Shown: positions 8,183 to 18,817, counted from the first letter of the stretch. The stretch: DNA of 32,275 nucleotides from Eubacteriales bacterium (GCA_029219885.1 JAQXUH010000020.1:1-32275); one strand, 5' to 3'. A program made the numbers and translations. Notes: generated by a model from the letters alone, not told the origin.

Positions 8183-9031
8183 ATGGATAACGCAACAAAG
8201 AAAATGCTTTCATCCTATGCCACAAAAATCAGAATGGGCATAATTGAAGGTACATACTGTGCAAAGGCAGGTCATCCCGGCGGAAGCCTTTCATCAGCAG
8301 ACCTCTTTTCCTATCTCTATTTTAAGGAAATGAGAGTTGACCCAAAGAACCCTAAGTGGGAGGACAGGGACAGATTTGTTCTTTCAAAGGGACATTGTGC
8401 ACCGGGTCTTTACAGTGCATTGGCACTTAAGGGATATTTTCCTGTTGAGGATATCCGCACCTTAAGGCACATTGATTCATATCTTCAGGGACATCCTAAT
8501 ATGAATACAGTTCCCGGAATTGATATGTCAACAGGCTCTCTCGGTCAGGGAATCAGTGCCGCTGTCGGTATGGCAAAGGGTGCTAAGTATATCGGCAAGG
8601 ACGATATCAATGTTTATACTCTTCTCGGCGACGGCGAAATTGAAGAGGGTCAGGTTTGGGAGGCTATGATGTTTGCTTCTCAGTACAAGCTTGACAATCT
8701 TTGCGTATTTATCGACTGCAACGGTCTCCAGATTGACGGACGCTGTGAGGATGTAATGAGTACAGAGCCAATCGACGAAAAGCTTAAGGCTTTCGGCTTT
8801 GAGGTTATGACTATCGACGGCAACGATTTTGACGAACTTGAAAAGGCATTCGACGCTTTCCACAAAACTAACGGCAAGCCTTTCGGCGTAATTATGAAGA
8901 CAGTTAAGGGCAAGGGCGTTTCCTATATGGAAAATCAGGTTGATTGGCACGGCAAGGCTCCTAACGAGGAAGAATACAACATCGCAATGGCAGAGCTTAA
9001 AGCAAAGCTTGCAGAGATAGAGGAGGCGTAA
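8183..9031 (+). CDS. Transketolase, N-terminal (TPP-binding) subunit
   Basis: 282 aa; CAKAGHPGGSLSSADL, VLSKGHCAPGLYSALA, GSLGQGISAAVGMA, LLGDGEIEEGQVWEA. Confidence 0.93.
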   Translation: MDNATKKMLSSYATKIRMGIIEGTYCAKAGHPGGSLSSADLFSYLYFKEMRVDPKNPKWEDRDRFVLSKGHCAPGLYSALALKGYFPVEDIRTLRHIDSYLQGHPNMNTVPGIDMSTGSLGQGISAAVGMAKGAKYIGKDDINVYTLLGDGEIEEGQVWEAMMFASQYKLDNLCVFIDCNGLQIDGRCEDVMSTEPIDEKLKAFGFEVMTIDGNDFDELEKAFDAFHKTNGKPFGVIMKTVKGKGVSYMENQVDWHGKAPNEEEYNIAMAELKAKLAEIEEA

Positions 9032-9033
9032 TT

Positions 9034-9975
9034 ATGGCAGATATTAAGAAGATTGCAACACGTGAAAGCTATGGTAACGCACTTAAGGAGCTGGCAGCAG
9101 AGGGTGCAGATAATCTTGTTGTACTTGACGCTGACCTTTCCGCAGCAACAAAAACAGGCATTTTCAAAAAGGCTTATCCTGACCGCCATATCAACTGCGG
9201 TATTGCCGAGGCTAATATGCTTTGCGTAGCAGCAGGTATGAGCACTATGGGACTTGTGCCTTTCGCATCAAGCTTTGCTATGTTTGCAGCAGGCAGAGCC
9301 TTTGAGCAGGTTAGAAATACTATCGGCTATCCTCATCTTAACGTTAAAATCGGTGCAACTCACGCAGGTATTTCTGTTGGTGAGGACGGTGCATCTCATC
9401 AGTGCTGCGAGGACTTTGCTCTTATGCGTGCTATTCCCGGTATGGTAGTTATTTGTCCTGCTGATGATGTTGAGGCAAAGCAAGCAGTTAAAGCTGCTTA
9501 CAAGTATGAGGGTCCTGTTTATCTCAGATTCGGCAGACTTGCTGTTCCTGTATTCCACAGCGACGATTACAAGTTTGAAATCGGCAAGGGCGAGGTTATT
9601 ACCGAGGGTAACGACGTTACAATTATTGCCAACGGACTTATGGTAAACGAGGCTATTGAGGCAGGTAAGGCTCTTGCTGAAAAGGGTATCAGTGCCGAGG
9701 TTATCAATATGGCTACAATCAAACCTCTTGACGAGGAGCTTGTTCTCGCATCTGCAAAGAAAACAGGCAAGGTTGTTACAGTTGAGGAGCACAGCATTAT
9801 CGGCGGTCTCGGCGAGGCTGTTTCATCTCTCCTTTCCGAAAAGCTTCCTACTCCTGTTAAGAGAATCGGCGTAAATGACGAGTTCGGCCACAGCGGTCCT
9901 GCTCTTGATTTGCTCAAGCAGTTCGGCCTTTCAGCAGAGAATATTGCTAAGGTTACCAAAGAATTCGTTAAATAA
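9034..9975 (+). CDS. Transketolase, C-terminal subunit
   Basis: 313 aa; ATRESYGNAL, VVLDADLSAATKT, NCGIAEANM, CPADDVEAKQAV, YLRFGR; starts 2 nt after the N-terminal subunit stop. Confidence 0.93.
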   Translation: MADIKKIATRESYGNALKELAAEGADNLVVLDADLSAATKTGIFKKAYPDRHINCGIAEANMLCVAAGMSTMGLVPFASSFAMFAAGRAFEQVRNTIGYPHLNVKIGATHAGISVGEDGASHQCCEDFALMRAIPGMVVICPADDVEAKQAVKAAYKYEGPVYLRFGRLAVPVFHSDDYKFEIGKGEVITEGNDVTIIANGLMVNEAIEAGKALAEKGISAEVINMATIKPLDEELVLASAKKTGKVVTVEEHSIIGGLGEAVSSLLSEKLPTPVKRIGVNDEFGHSGPALDLLKQFGLSAENIAKVTKEFVK

Positions 9976-9993
9976 TTGAATTTCAGATAAAAC

Positions 9994-10030
9994 AAAACTC
10001 GGACTTTCCTTTTGGATTGTCCGAGTTTTT
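9994..10030. terminator. Bidirectional intrinsic terminator between transketolase and GH36
   Basis: aaaactcggac ... gtccgagttttt inverted repeat with flanking A/T tracts; convergent genes. Confidence 0.85.
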
Positions 10031-10044
10031 CTTATGCCTATTTA

Positions 10045-12135
10045 TTATTTTACTTCTTCAAGAACAATGATTTTGTTGTAGTATGCTCCGTGAATATGAG
10101 TCGGTATGCCAACATTCATAAGGTAGGAACCGCTCATTGTGTGCTTTTCTCCCCAAAACTCAAAGCTGTAACGCTTGTTTTCGTCAAGGCCGTCAAAGGT
10201 AAGGGGCAGTCTTTTTTTGTAAAATCTTGTACCACGTGCCGCAATAAAGGCTACAGAGCGTGATTTATCGGCAGTTACGTACTGGTTCATCAGCACCTCG
10301 TCCTTATCAGCGTCAAGAATTCTGTACAGGTCGCCGAACTGAACAATGTCCCTGATTTCCTTGTAAAGAGCAATATTCTTTTTGCAGATTTCCAAATCTT
10401 CCTTGGAGTAGTTCAGCAGATTTCCGCCTACGCCGAGAGCACCCTGCATAGCAATATTAAACCTGAAATCAAGGGAGCACGGCTTGTTAATTCCTGCAAT
10501 ATCAGTTACCCACGCACGCATTGTTTTTGTCGGCCTGAGGAGAGAATAGCCCTTTTGAATAGTCATTCTGTCTATACCGTCAGTATTATCGCTGGTCCAC
10601 GCCTGGTCATAATGAGTGAGTGCACCTAAGTCACTTCTGCCGCCGCCTGATGAACAGCTTTCAATTGCAACGTCAGGATGCCTTTCCTTCAGCGTGTCTA
10701 CAATGTCATAAACTGCCTTGGTGTGGAGGTAATAAAGCATCTTTGGATTGTCAAGATTTTCTGCTCCCGTTTCGGAAAACGGCCTATTCATATCCCATTT
10801 AATATACTTTATGTTGTGGTCTGTCAGCAGTTTATCAAGCACATTTAGTATGTATTCCTGAACATCACTTCTCGTCATATTCAGCACAAGCTGATGTCTC
10901 AGCTCGCAGGCCTCTCGTGTGTCATAGTGGTATGCCCACTCAGGATGAGCTCTGAAAAGGTCGCTGTCGGGATTTACCATTTCAGGCTCTACCCACAGAC
11001 CGAAGTCCATACCGAGATTGTTTACATTCTGTATAAGTTCGTCAAGGCCGTTAGGGAATTTCTCCTTGTTTACATACCAATCTCCAAGTCCGGCACGGTC
11101 ATTGTTTCTTGCACCGAACCAGCCGTCGTCCATAACGAAAAGCTCAACGCCCATATCGGCCGCCAACTCTGCAAGCTTCGTCTGTCCCTCAACGCTTACG
11201 TTAAACTCGGTAGCCTCCCAAGAATTGTAGAGAACAGGCAGAATTTTATCATTAAACTGCTTTGGCAGAACGTTATCAACGCAAAATCTGTTCATCTGCC
11301 TTGACATTTCACCAAAGCCCTCAGTCATTCCGAAGTGAACGGCAGGTGTGGTAAATTCCTCGCCGCCGCCGAGAGTATAGCCGAAATCAAAATCGTTCAT
11401 ACCTATAATAATTCTTGTGATGCCGTACAAATCTCGTGTTGCTTTAACCTTGAAATTACCGCTGTATGCGAGAGAGCCAAAGTAAACCTTACCGCACTTT
11501 TCGTCAGCGTCTTGGTGAGCAATAAAATACGGAGAGTTATTATGTCCCGATATGCCCTTTCTGCTTTCAAACACAAGACTTCCGCCGTCAAGACAGCTTT
11601 CGGTTTCAACAAATTCACCGCCCCAGGCACCATTGGTATTCCTGAATTTATAAGGCTTTATTGAGGGTAAAGTGAACTCTGCACTGTAAAGATGCTCAAA
11701 GTTAATTGGCTCGTTTCCTGTGTTTCTTACAGTGATACTGCGGGTGATTATATCGCCTTTATCGTAGAGGGTGTAGCTCAAATCATATTCCAGAGAGTAT
11801 AATTTGTCGCTGAAAGTCAAGGTCAGCGTACTGCCCTCAATTTTACTGCCGATGAACTTTGAATTTATCTCTCGGCAGCCGTCGGGAAATGTCGCCTTTA
11901 GTACGCACTCTCTGTACATCGTCTGCCCGAAAGCTGTACATTCCTGCTTCATTTCGTCAAGGGTGGTGTGATTTGAATTTTCGTCGCCCCAATTAAATAT
12001 GCGGTAGTCCTTTACATCACACTTTTTGCCCCAATGAATGTGGCGGTTGTATCCGTTTTTGTCAACGCCCAGAACATAATGGGTATTTTCCGTTTCAAGA
12101 ACGAAAATGCCGTTTTTAAGGTCAAGAATTTTCAT
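10045..12135 (-). CDS. Alpha-galactosidase, GH36 family
   Basis: 696 aa; LFVMDDGWFGARNNDRAGLGDWYVNKEKFPNGL, YIKWDMNRPFSE (nucleophile Asp), ESCSSGGGRSDLG, WTSDNTDGIDR (acid/base Asp). Confidence 0.95.
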   Translation of the reverse strand: MKILDLKNGIFVLETENTHYVLGVDKNGYNRHIHWGKKCDVKDYRIFNWGDENSNHTTLDEMKQECTAFGQTMYRECVLKATFPDGCREINSKFIGSKIEGSTLTLTFSDKLYSLEYDLSYTLYDKGDIITRSITVRNTGNEPINFEHLYSAEFTLPSIKPYKFRNTNGAWGGEFVETESCLDGGSLVFESRKGISGHNNSPYFIAHQDADEKCGKVYFGSLAYSGNFKVKATRDLYGITRIIIGMNDFDFGYTLGGGEEFTTPAVHFGMTEGFGEMSRQMNRFCVDNVLPKQFNDKILPVLYNSWEATEFNVSVEGQTKLAELAADMGVELFVMDDGWFGARNNDRAGLGDWYVNKEKFPNGLDELIQNVNNLGMDFGLWVEPEMVNPDSDLFRAHPEWAYHYDTREACELRHQLVLNMTRSDVQEYILNVLDKLLTDHNIKYIKWDMNRPFSETGAENLDNPKMLYYLHTKAVYDIVDTLKERHPDVAIESCSSGGGRSDLGALTHYDQAWTSDNTDGIDRMTIQKGYSLLRPTKTMRAWVTDIAGINKPCSLDFRFNIAMQGALGVGGNLLNYSKEDLEICKKNIALYKEIRDIVQFGDLYRILDADKDEVLMNQYVTADKSRSVAFIAARGTRFYKKRLPLTFDGLDENKRYSFEFWGEKHTMSGSYLMNVGIPTHIHGAYYNKIIVLEEVK

Positions 12136-12171
12136 AACATTCTCCGTAATCTGAATATTTTTTCACCTATC

Positions 12172-12200
12172 ATTATACAGAAACAAATCTTCTTTGTCTA
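12172..12200 (-). promoter_or_regulatory. Sigma-A type promoter for GH36 gene
   Basis: Minus strand TAGACA - 17 bp - TATAAT (12200->12172), upstream of ATG at 12135. Confidence 0.6.
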
Positions 12201-12320
12201 TGAAAAAAGCAAGCAAAGTGAATTTTTTAAATTGAGAGTAATTTTAACAAGTTTCAGTAGGATAAACAAAAAAACAGACAAATTTTTATTTAACAATTTT
12301 GTAAATTTTAAAATTTGCTA

Positions 12321-12349
12321 TTGTTATAAACGGCACTCTATTATATAAT
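12321..12349 (+). promoter_or_regulatory. Sigma-A type promoter for mre operon
   Basis: TTGTTA (12321-12326) - 17 bp - TATAAT (12344-12349). Confidence 0.65.
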
Positions 12350-12429
12350 AGATATACTTATGAGTAAAATTATATTTTATATATAAAACGGCAAACGAAT
12401 TTTGTATGTACTGAAAGAGAGATTTTGTT

Positions 12430-13410
12430 ATGATTTTTTCAAGAGATATCGGTATTGATTTGGGTACGGCGAATACAGTTATCTGCGACAAAAAAGGCAG
12501 AGTTATCATAAGAGAGCCCAGCGTAGTTGCAGTAGACGTTAAGACTAAAAGAGTCCTTGCAACAGGTGACGAGGCGAAATCTATGATTGGCAGAACTCCC
12601 GGCTCAATCGTTGCGGTGAGACCGCTTCAGGACGGCGTTATTGCTGATTTCGATATGACTTCGGATATGCTCAGGAGCTTTATTTACCGCTCCAGCAGGA
12701 GAAATCTTTTTACTAAAACAAGAGTTGTAGTTACAGTTCCAAGCGGTGTTACAGAGGTTGAACGCCGTGCAGTTGAGGACGCTGTCAGGTCGGCAGGTGC
12801 TCAGGAGGTTGAGCTTATTGAGGAGTCTATGGCTGCCGCTTTAGGTGCGGGACTTCCTGTTTATGACGCAACCGGCTCTATGATTGTTGATATCGGCGGC
12901 GGTACCTGTGATGTGGCTGTTATCAGCCTTGGGGGAATTGCCGCTTGCAGAAGTATCAAGGTTGGCGGTAACGCCTTTGACCAGGCTATTGCCGACCATA
13001 TGAAAAAGGCACACAATCTTCTTATCGGCGGAAATACTGCTGAGGATATTAAGCTCAAGATAGGCTCTGCTATGACTTATGACGGCGAGGGTGCTATGGA
13101 TGTCAAGGGCAGAAATCTTGTAGACGGTCTGCCAAAGAGCGTTGAGATTACATCAGAGGAAATCAGGACAGTTCTTGCCGAGCCTGTTGGCCGTATAATT
13201 GCCGCTATTAAGGAAACTCTTGAAGTAACACTTCCGGAGCTTGCGGCTGATATAATCGACAGAGGAATTTATCTTGCAGGCGGCTCAAGTCAGCTCAGAG
13301 GCCTGGCAGATTTAATTGCCAAGGAAACTAAAATGGAAGTTCACATTCCTGAAAAGCCACTTGACTGCGTTGCAATCGGAACATCAATTAAACTGAGAAA
13401 GGCATTGTAA
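12430..13410 (+). CDS. mreB: Rod shape-determining protein MreB
   Basis: DIGIDLGTANTVIC, VVTVPSGVTEVERRAV, EESMAAALGAGLPV, MIVDIGGGTCDVAVISLGG, LAGGSSQLRGL; followed by mreC/mreD. Confidence 0.95.
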   Translation: MIFSRDIGIDLGTANTVICDKKGRVIIREPSVVAVDVKTKRVLATGDEAKSMIGRTPGSIVAVRPLQDGVIADFDMTSDMLRSFIYRSSRRNLFTKTRVVVTVPSGVTEVERRAVEDAVRSAGAQEVELIEESMAAALGAGLPVYDATGSMIVDIGGGTCDVAVISLGGIAACRSIKVGGNAFDQAIADHMKKAHNLLIGGNTAEDIKLKIGSAMTYDGEGAMDVKGRNLVDGLPKSVEITSEEIRTVLAEPVGRIIAAIKETLEVTLPELAADIIDRGIYLAGGSSQLRGLADLIAKETKMEVHIPEKPLDCVAIGTSIKLRKAL

Positions 13411-13411
13411 A

Positions 13412-14269
13412 ATGAAAGACCTTTTTAAAAGCAGCCGTTTCAAGTTAATAGTGGGAGTAATCGCTCTGCTGCTTTTGGGTATGCTTATCGGTGCGGCTAA
13501 CGGTCACGGCGAAACGGCACAGTCAGGAATAGTGGGCACAGTTTTTGCACCTGCTCATTGGGTGGCAGGAAAAATGTCCGACGCTGTTGACGCCATTTCC
13601 GAAAATGCAAAGGGTAATGCAGAGTACGAAAAGAAAATTGACTCTCTTCAGCAGGAGATTGGCGAGCTTCAGGAACAGCTTGCAGACTACAACAACCTGA
13701 AAGCACAAAACGAGCTTTACAAGGAAGCCTTGGAGCTTAAAGAGGAAAACAAGGACTTTCAGTTTGAAGAGGCGTCAGTTATCGGCAGGGACAGTGCAAA
13801 TCCTTACTGCACCTTTACAATCAGCAAGGGAACTTTAAGCGGTATTGAGGACGGCGACGCTGTTCTTTACGGCAAATATCTTGTGGGCGTTATCAAAAAA
13901 GCCTACCCATCTTACAGCGTTGTCAGCACAATTATTGACCCTGATTTTTCAGTTTCAGCCTATGATATCAGCACAAATGAGCTGAGCTATGTTACAGGCA
14001 GTGCAGAGTTTGAAAAGGACGGCTACTGCAAATTTGAAAATCTTGATTCTGCTACTAAGATTTCCTACGGCTCAATTATTGCCACCGCAGGTATCAGCTC
14101 AAAAATGCCTAAGGGTATTATAATCGGCACAGTTAAGGATATCAGCGACGAAACTACAGACATTTCAACCTATGCTCTTATTGAGCCGGGAACAGATATC
14201 AGGTCACTTAACAAATGCCTTATCCTTACAAGCTACAGCGGTGAAAGTGAGGAGCAGGCAAATGACTAA
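13412..14269 (+). CDS. mreC: Rod shape-determining protein MreC
   Basis: N-terminal TM, coiled coil, VIGRDSANPYCTFTISKGTLSGIEDGDAV and VVSTIIDPDFSVSA; position after mreB. Confidence 0.92.
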   Translation: MKDLFKSSRFKLIVGVIALLLLGMLIGAANGHGETAQSGIVGTVFAPAHWVAGKMSDAVDAISENAKGNAEYEKKIDSLQQEIGELQEQLADYNNLKAQNELYKEALELKEENKDFQFEEASVIGRDSANPYCTFTISKGTLSGIEDGDAVLYGKYLVGVIKKAYPSYSVVSTIIDPDFSVSAYDISTNELSYVTGSAEFEKDGYCKFENLDSATKISYGSIIATAGISSKMPKGIIIGTVKDISDETTDISTYALIEPGTDIRSLNKCLILTSYSGESEEQAND

Positions 14270-14786
14270 AAGGCAGAAAACGGCTAAATGGCTCTCTTTC
14301 GGCGGAATACTTCTGCTGTGCGATTTGCTCCAGAATACCGCAGGCCTTTTTCCTGAAATAGGCGGTGCAAGGTGCTTTCTTCTTCTTCCGGCGGCTATAA
14401 TTCTTTCTATGGGCGAGGACGAAAGAGACGGAGCATTTTTAGGGCTTTTTGCAGGACTTCTGTGGGATGTGTCCTCGGGAGTTCATTTGGGCTTTAACAG
14501 TATCTTCATTATGGTGATGTGCTTTTTCTCCTGTGCGTTGGTGACCTATGTGGCGAGAAATACATTCATCACAAATATGATTTCTTCGGTGGTTACAGTC
14601 ATTCTCTACTGCCTTATTTATTGGCTGTTCTTCATTATTATCAAAGGCGTTGACGGCGGAGAAATGACGCTGTTTTCATTCTACATTCCGTGTATGATTT
14701 ATACAGTTGCAGCAACACCTGTTCTGTGGCTTATCCTCAGACCTGTTAAAAGGAAGTTCGAGTATAAGGAAATACCGGAAATATAA
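14262..14786 (+). CDS. mreD: Rod shape-determining protein MreD
   Basis: In-frame ATG 14262 overlaps the mreC stop; hydrophobic polytopic protein with GLFAGLLWDVSSG; lies between mreC and PBP2. Confidence 0.87.
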   Translation: MTKRQKTAKWLSFGGILLLCDLLQNTAGLFPEIGGARCFLLLPAAIILSMGEDERDGAFLGLFAGLLWDVSSGVHLGFNSIFIMVMCFFSCALVTYVARNTFITNMISSVVTVILYCLIYWLFFIIIKGVDGGEMTLFSFYIPCMIYTVAATPVLWLILRPVKRKFEYKEIPEI

Positions 14787-14815
14787 TTTCTACAAATTAT
14801 TGAAGGAGGTTTATC

Positions 14816-16843
14816 GTGAAAAGCAAATATAAAAGCAGCAGAAGCATTATTGCGGTTATTCTTGTAATTGCGGTGGTTGCAGGCTTTGCACTTGACCTCT
14901 ATACTATCCAAATTCGCGACAACGAGTATTACTCGGAGCTTAACAATACTGAGGAAAAATACGTAGTTCCCATTGAGGCGGCAAGAGGTGAAATCGTTGA
15001 CAGAAACGGTAACTCACTTGTTACAAACCGTCAGGGAAATTCCGTTATCTTAAACGCTGTATATTTTCCCTCGGCAAATTCTAAAGAAAACAATCAAAAG
15101 CGAAACAAGATTATCTACAACCTCATTAAGCTTTTTGAATCAAACGGCGAGGAGTACGCAGATAATTTACCCCTTAAAATAGACAAAAAGGGCAATATCA
15201 AATTCGACGGAAAGAAAGAGGATATTGCCACAATGAAAAGTGCCGATATGCTTAATCTTCAGCCTTACGCAACGGCGAGAAACTGCTTTGATGCAATGCT
15301 TGAGAAGTATGAGATTGAGGGCTACGACGACAGAACGGCACTTAAAATAGGCAACATCAGGTACGAGCTGACAAGGCTGCTTTTCTCCTACGAAAACCCT
15401 GTTACTATTGCCGACGACGTCAGCGACAAAACTATTGCCAAGATTAAAGAGGATAAGGAAACCTACCTCGGTGCAGACGTAAGAGTAGTTGCCTACAGAG
15501 AATATGTTGACTCAACTATTGCTCCTCACATTCTCGGTACAGTCCGCAAGATTAACGCAGAGGAATACAACGAGCTTAAGGACGAGGGCTACAAGATTAC
15601 CGACCAGATTGGCGAATCGGGAATTGAACAGGCTATGGAGTCGGAGCTGAGAGGAACGGCAGGCGAGCTGACAATTACAATCAGCCGTGACGGTACTATA
15701 ACTGAAGAGGTTACGAAAAAGCCGATTCAGGGCAATACAGTTGTTTTGACTATCGACCGAGATTTGCAGGTTTTAGCACAGAATAAGCTGAAAGATGTGT
15801 GCAACAGCGTCAGCATTTTGTCCTCGGCAGGTGCGGTGGTAGTTGAGGACTGCAACAGCGGTGAGGTTTTGGCGGCTGCGTCATATCCCACCTACGATTT
15901 AAACGATTATTACGATAAATATGATGAGTTAGCATCTAATTCGAGAAATCCTCTTTGGAGCAGATTTGCTCTTGGTACTTACGCTCCGGGCTCAACGTTC
16001 AAGCCTGTTATGGCGTGTGCCGCTATGGAGGAGGGCACAATCAACAGCGATACAATCTTCACCTGTACAGGTACAATGGAGTACAGAGGACAGAAGTTTA
16101 AATGTCTTCACAGCGTGGCTCACGGCGGAGAAAATGTTAAAACCGCCTTGCGTGATTCCTGTAATATGTTCTTCTACAACTGTGCTATGAAGCTCGGTAT
16201 CAGCAAAATGAACGAGTACGCAGCAGCCTTTGGCTTGGGCGAAAAAACAGGCGTTGAAATTGCAGAGGCGTCAGGACTTCTTGCCACTCCTGAAAACAGA
16301 GAAAAGGCAGGCGGTCTCTGGAACGCAGGTGATACACTTCAGGCGGCTATCGGTCAGAGTGATAACTTGTTTACTCCTCTCCAGCTTGCCAACTATTGCT
16401 CCGCAATTGCCAACGGCGGTACAAGGTACGAAATGCACTTTGTTAAATCTGTTATCGCTGCATCAACAGGCTCTGTCAGGGAAACAGGTGCAACAGTTGC
16501 CGATACGATAGAGCTGAGCAAAACCACCCTCGACGCAGTTCATCAGGGTATGCGTCTTGTTGCCACACAAGGCGGTCCCTATCTTGTGTTTAACGAAATT
16601 GACACTAAGGTTGCCTGCAAAACAGGTACCTCTGAGGTTATTGTAAACGGTGCGAAGAGGAACAACGGTTTCCTTATCACCTATGCACCATATGACAGTC
16701 CCGAAATTGCAGTTTCGTCAGTAGTTGAGCTGGCAGGCTCCGGTTCGGAAACGGCAGAGATTACCGCCGAGATTATCGACTATTGGTATCAAAACAATAC
16801 CGACGCCAAAACAAATCAAAAGGTCGGTACAATTCTTCCGTAA
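14816..16843 (+). CDS. mrdA: Penicillin-binding protein 2 (MrdA-like, rod complex transpeptidase)
   Basis: GTG start, RBS gaaggaggt; PBP dimer domain EAARGEIVDRNG, transpeptidase motifs STFK (GTYAPGSTFKPVMA), SCN and KTGT (ACKTGTSEV). Confidence 0.93.
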   Translation: MKSKYKSSRSIIAVILVIAVVAGFALDLYTIQIRDNEYYSELNNTEEKYVVPIEAARGEIVDRNGNSLVTNRQGNSVILNAVYFPSANSKENNQKRNKIIYNLIKLFESNGEEYADNLPLKIDKKGNIKFDGKKEDIATMKSADMLNLQPYATARNCFDAMLEKYEIEGYDDRTALKIGNIRYELTRLLFSYENPVTIADDVSDKTIAKIKEDKETYLGADVRVVAYREYVDSTIAPHILGTVRKINAEEYNELKDEGYKITDQIGESGIEQAMESELRGTAGELTITISRDGTITEEVTKKPIQGNTVVLTIDRDLQVLAQNKLKDVCNSVSILSSAGAVVVEDCNSGEVLAAASYPTYDLNDYYDKYDELASNSRNPLWSRFALGTYAPGSTFKPVMACAAMEEGTINSDTIFTCTGTMEYRGQKFKCLHSVAHGGENVKTALRDSCNMFFYNCAMKLGISKMNEYAAAFGLGEKTGVEIAEASGLLATPENREKAGGLWNAGDTLQAAIGQSDNLFTPLQLANYCSAIANGGTRYEMHFVKSVIAASTGSVRETGATVADTIELSKTTLDAVHQGMRLVATQGGPYLVFNEIDTKVACKTGTSEVIVNGAKRNNGFLITYAPYDSPEIAVSSVVELAGSGSETAEITAEIIDYWYQNNTDAKTNQKVGTILP

Positions 16844-16856
16844 AAATAATTTTTTA

Positions 16857-16885
16857 TTGAATAAAAATACATTATATGCTAAAAT
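16857..16885 (+). promoter_or_regulatory. Sigma-A type promoter for mgsA
   Basis: TTGAAT (16857-16862) - 17 bp - TAAAAT (16880-16885). Confidence 0.55.
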
Positions 16886-16960
16886 AATATAAATAAGCAA
16901 AATAAACAGCAAAATTATCAGTTATGAAAAAGTAAACAAATATTCCAAGGAGGTAATTTT

Positions 16961-17377
16961 ATGAATATAGCACTTATTGCACACGACGCAAAGAAAGAGC
17001 TTCTTGTCCAGTTTTGTATTGCGTACTGCGGTATTATCAGCCGTCACGACGTATGTGCCACAGGCACAACAGGCAAGCTTGTTTCTGAGGCAACAGGTCT
17101 TAAAATCAACTGCTTTCTTTCAGGCAGTCAAGGCGGCGGTCAGCAGATAGCAAGCAGAATCGCCTGCAACGAGATTGACCTGCTCATTTTCTTCAGGGAC
17201 CCTCTTTCACCGAAACCTCACGAGCCTAAAGACAACGATTTGTTAAGGCTTTGCGACGTTCATAATATTCCCTTTGCAACGAATATTGCCACAGCAGAGG
17301 CACTTATCAGAGGTGTTGAGCGAGGCGACTTCGAGTGGAGAGAGATTGTTAATCCAAGGTATAATCAGTCAAAATAA
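16961..17377 (+). CDS. mgsA: Methylglyoxal synthase
   Basis: [66 protein letters not shown]. Confidence 0.96.
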   Translation: MNIALIAHDAKKELLVQFCIAYCGIISRHDVCATGTTGKLVSEATGLKINCFLSGSQGGGQQIASRIACNEIDLLIFFRDPLSPKPHEPKDNDLLRLCDVHNIPFATNIATAEALIRGVERGDFEWREIVNPRYNQSK

Positions 17378-17384
17378 GTGATAA

Positions 17385-17422
17385 AAAATTCTTGTACGCC
17401 CTTTTCGGTGTGCAAGAATTTT
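17385..17422 (+). terminator. Intrinsic terminator after mgsA
   Basis: aaaattcttgtacgcc cttttc ggtgtgcaagaatttt stem-loop. Confidence 0.7.
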
Positions 17423-17464
17423 GGCATTATATAATTAAATTCAGCAAAAGAAAGGCTTTATAAT

Positions 17465-18814
17465 ATGGCGTTAATTACGAAAGCAATTAAGGGCACTAAA
17501 GACGCACTTCCAAAGGACATACACAAGTATCAGTACATTGAGGCTACTGTCCTTGATATTGCCGAGAAATACGGCTATAAGGAAATGAGAACTCCTGTAT
17601 TTGAGCATACAGAGCTTTTTCAGCGTGGCGTGGGCGACACTACCGACGTTGTGCAGAAAGAGATGTACACCTTTGACGATAAAGGCGGCAGGTCTATTAC
17701 ATTAAGACCTGAGGGTACGGCAGGTGCGGTACGTTCTTATCTTGAAAACGGACTTTGCAACGAAACCTTGCCACAGAAAATATGCTACCTGACCTCTTGC
17801 TACAGATATGAGAAACCGCAGGCAGGCAGACTCAGAGAATTTCATCAGTTCGGTATTGAGTGCTTCGGCTCTCAGTCACCTCTTGCAGACGCAGAAATGA
17901 TTTCTCTTGCAAATTCAATTTTCACCACCTTGGGCGTTAAAGATTTAGCTCTTGAGATTAACTCTATCGGCTGTCCAACCTGCCGTGCAGAATACCACAA
18001 GGCACTTAAGGAGTATTTCTCCTCAAGGCAGGAGGATTTGTGCGACACCTGTAAAGGCAGACTTGAAAGAAATCCTATGAGAATTCTTGACTGTAAAAGT
18101 CCTGTCTGCTCCGAAATTGCAGCAGGTGCACCTGTTGTTCTTGATTATCTCTGCGACGACTGCAAGGAGCATTTTGAAAAGGTACAGCAGTATCTCAAGG
18201 CAATGAATATTGACTACACAATCAATCCTAAAATCGTAAGAGGACTTGATTATTACACAAAGACTGTATTTGAATTTGTATCAAATTCCATTGGTGCACA
18301 GGGTACTGTTTGCGGCGGCGGAAGATATGACGGTCTTGTGGAAGAATTAGGCGGTCAGCACACTCCGTCACTTGGCTTCGGTATGGGACTTGAAAGGCTT
18401 ATGCTCCTTATGGACGCTCAGGGCTGTGATTATCCCGCACCTGCCGTTCCTGATTTGTTTATCGTTGCTATGGGCGACAAGGCTACAATGAAGGCTGTGG
18501 AGATTGCCAAGGATATGAGGGAAGAGGGCTTTTCAACAGTCTATGACCTTAATCAAAGAAGTGTTCGTGCACAGATGAAATATGCGGATAAGCTGGGTGC
18601 GAAATTCAATGTGGTAATCGGCGACAACGAGGTTGAGTCAGGCAAGGCAAAGCTTAAGAATATGGCAAGCGGTGAGGAATATGATATTGATTTGAACTTA
18701 TTCGTCAACGGCTTTTATAACATTTCTCTGTCAGACCAGTTAGCTGATTTAGAGATTAACGGCGAGGAATTTGATTTTACATCGCTGTTTGGAGTAAATA
18801 AAGAGGAAGATTAA
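17465..18814 (+). CDS. hisS: Histidyl-tRNA synthetase
   Basis: KGTKDALP, motif 2 CYRYEKPQAGRLREFHQFGIECFG, VRGLDYYTKTVFEF, GGGRYDGLVEELGG, GFGMGLERL. Confidence 0.97.
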   Translation: MALITKAIKGTKDALPKDIHKYQYIEATVLDIAEKYGYKEMRTPVFEHTELFQRGVGDTTDVVQKEMYTFDDKGGRSITLRPEGTAGAVRSYLENGLCNETLPQKICYLTSCYRYEKPQAGRLREFHQFGIECFGSQSPLADAEMISLANSIFTTLGVKDLALEINSIGCPTCRAEYHKALKEYFSSRQEDLCDTCKGRLERNPMRILDCKSPVCSEIAAGAPVVLDYLCDDCKEHFEKVQQYLKAMNIDYTINPKIVRGLDYYTKTVFEFVSNSIGAQGTVCGGGRYDGLVEELGGQHTPSLGFGMGLERLMLLMDAQGCDYPAPAVPDLFIVAMGDKATMKAVEIAKDMREEGFSTVYDLNQRSVRAQMKYADKLGAKFNVVIGDNEVESGKAKLKNMASGEEYDIDLNLFVNGFYNISLSDQLADLEINGEEFDFTSLFGVNKEED

Positions 18815-18817
18815 ACT

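Noticed and set aside
17378-17464. T-box leader upstream of hisS
   Set aside because: Only ~87 bp, occupied by a simple terminator hairpin; no T-box consensus seen.
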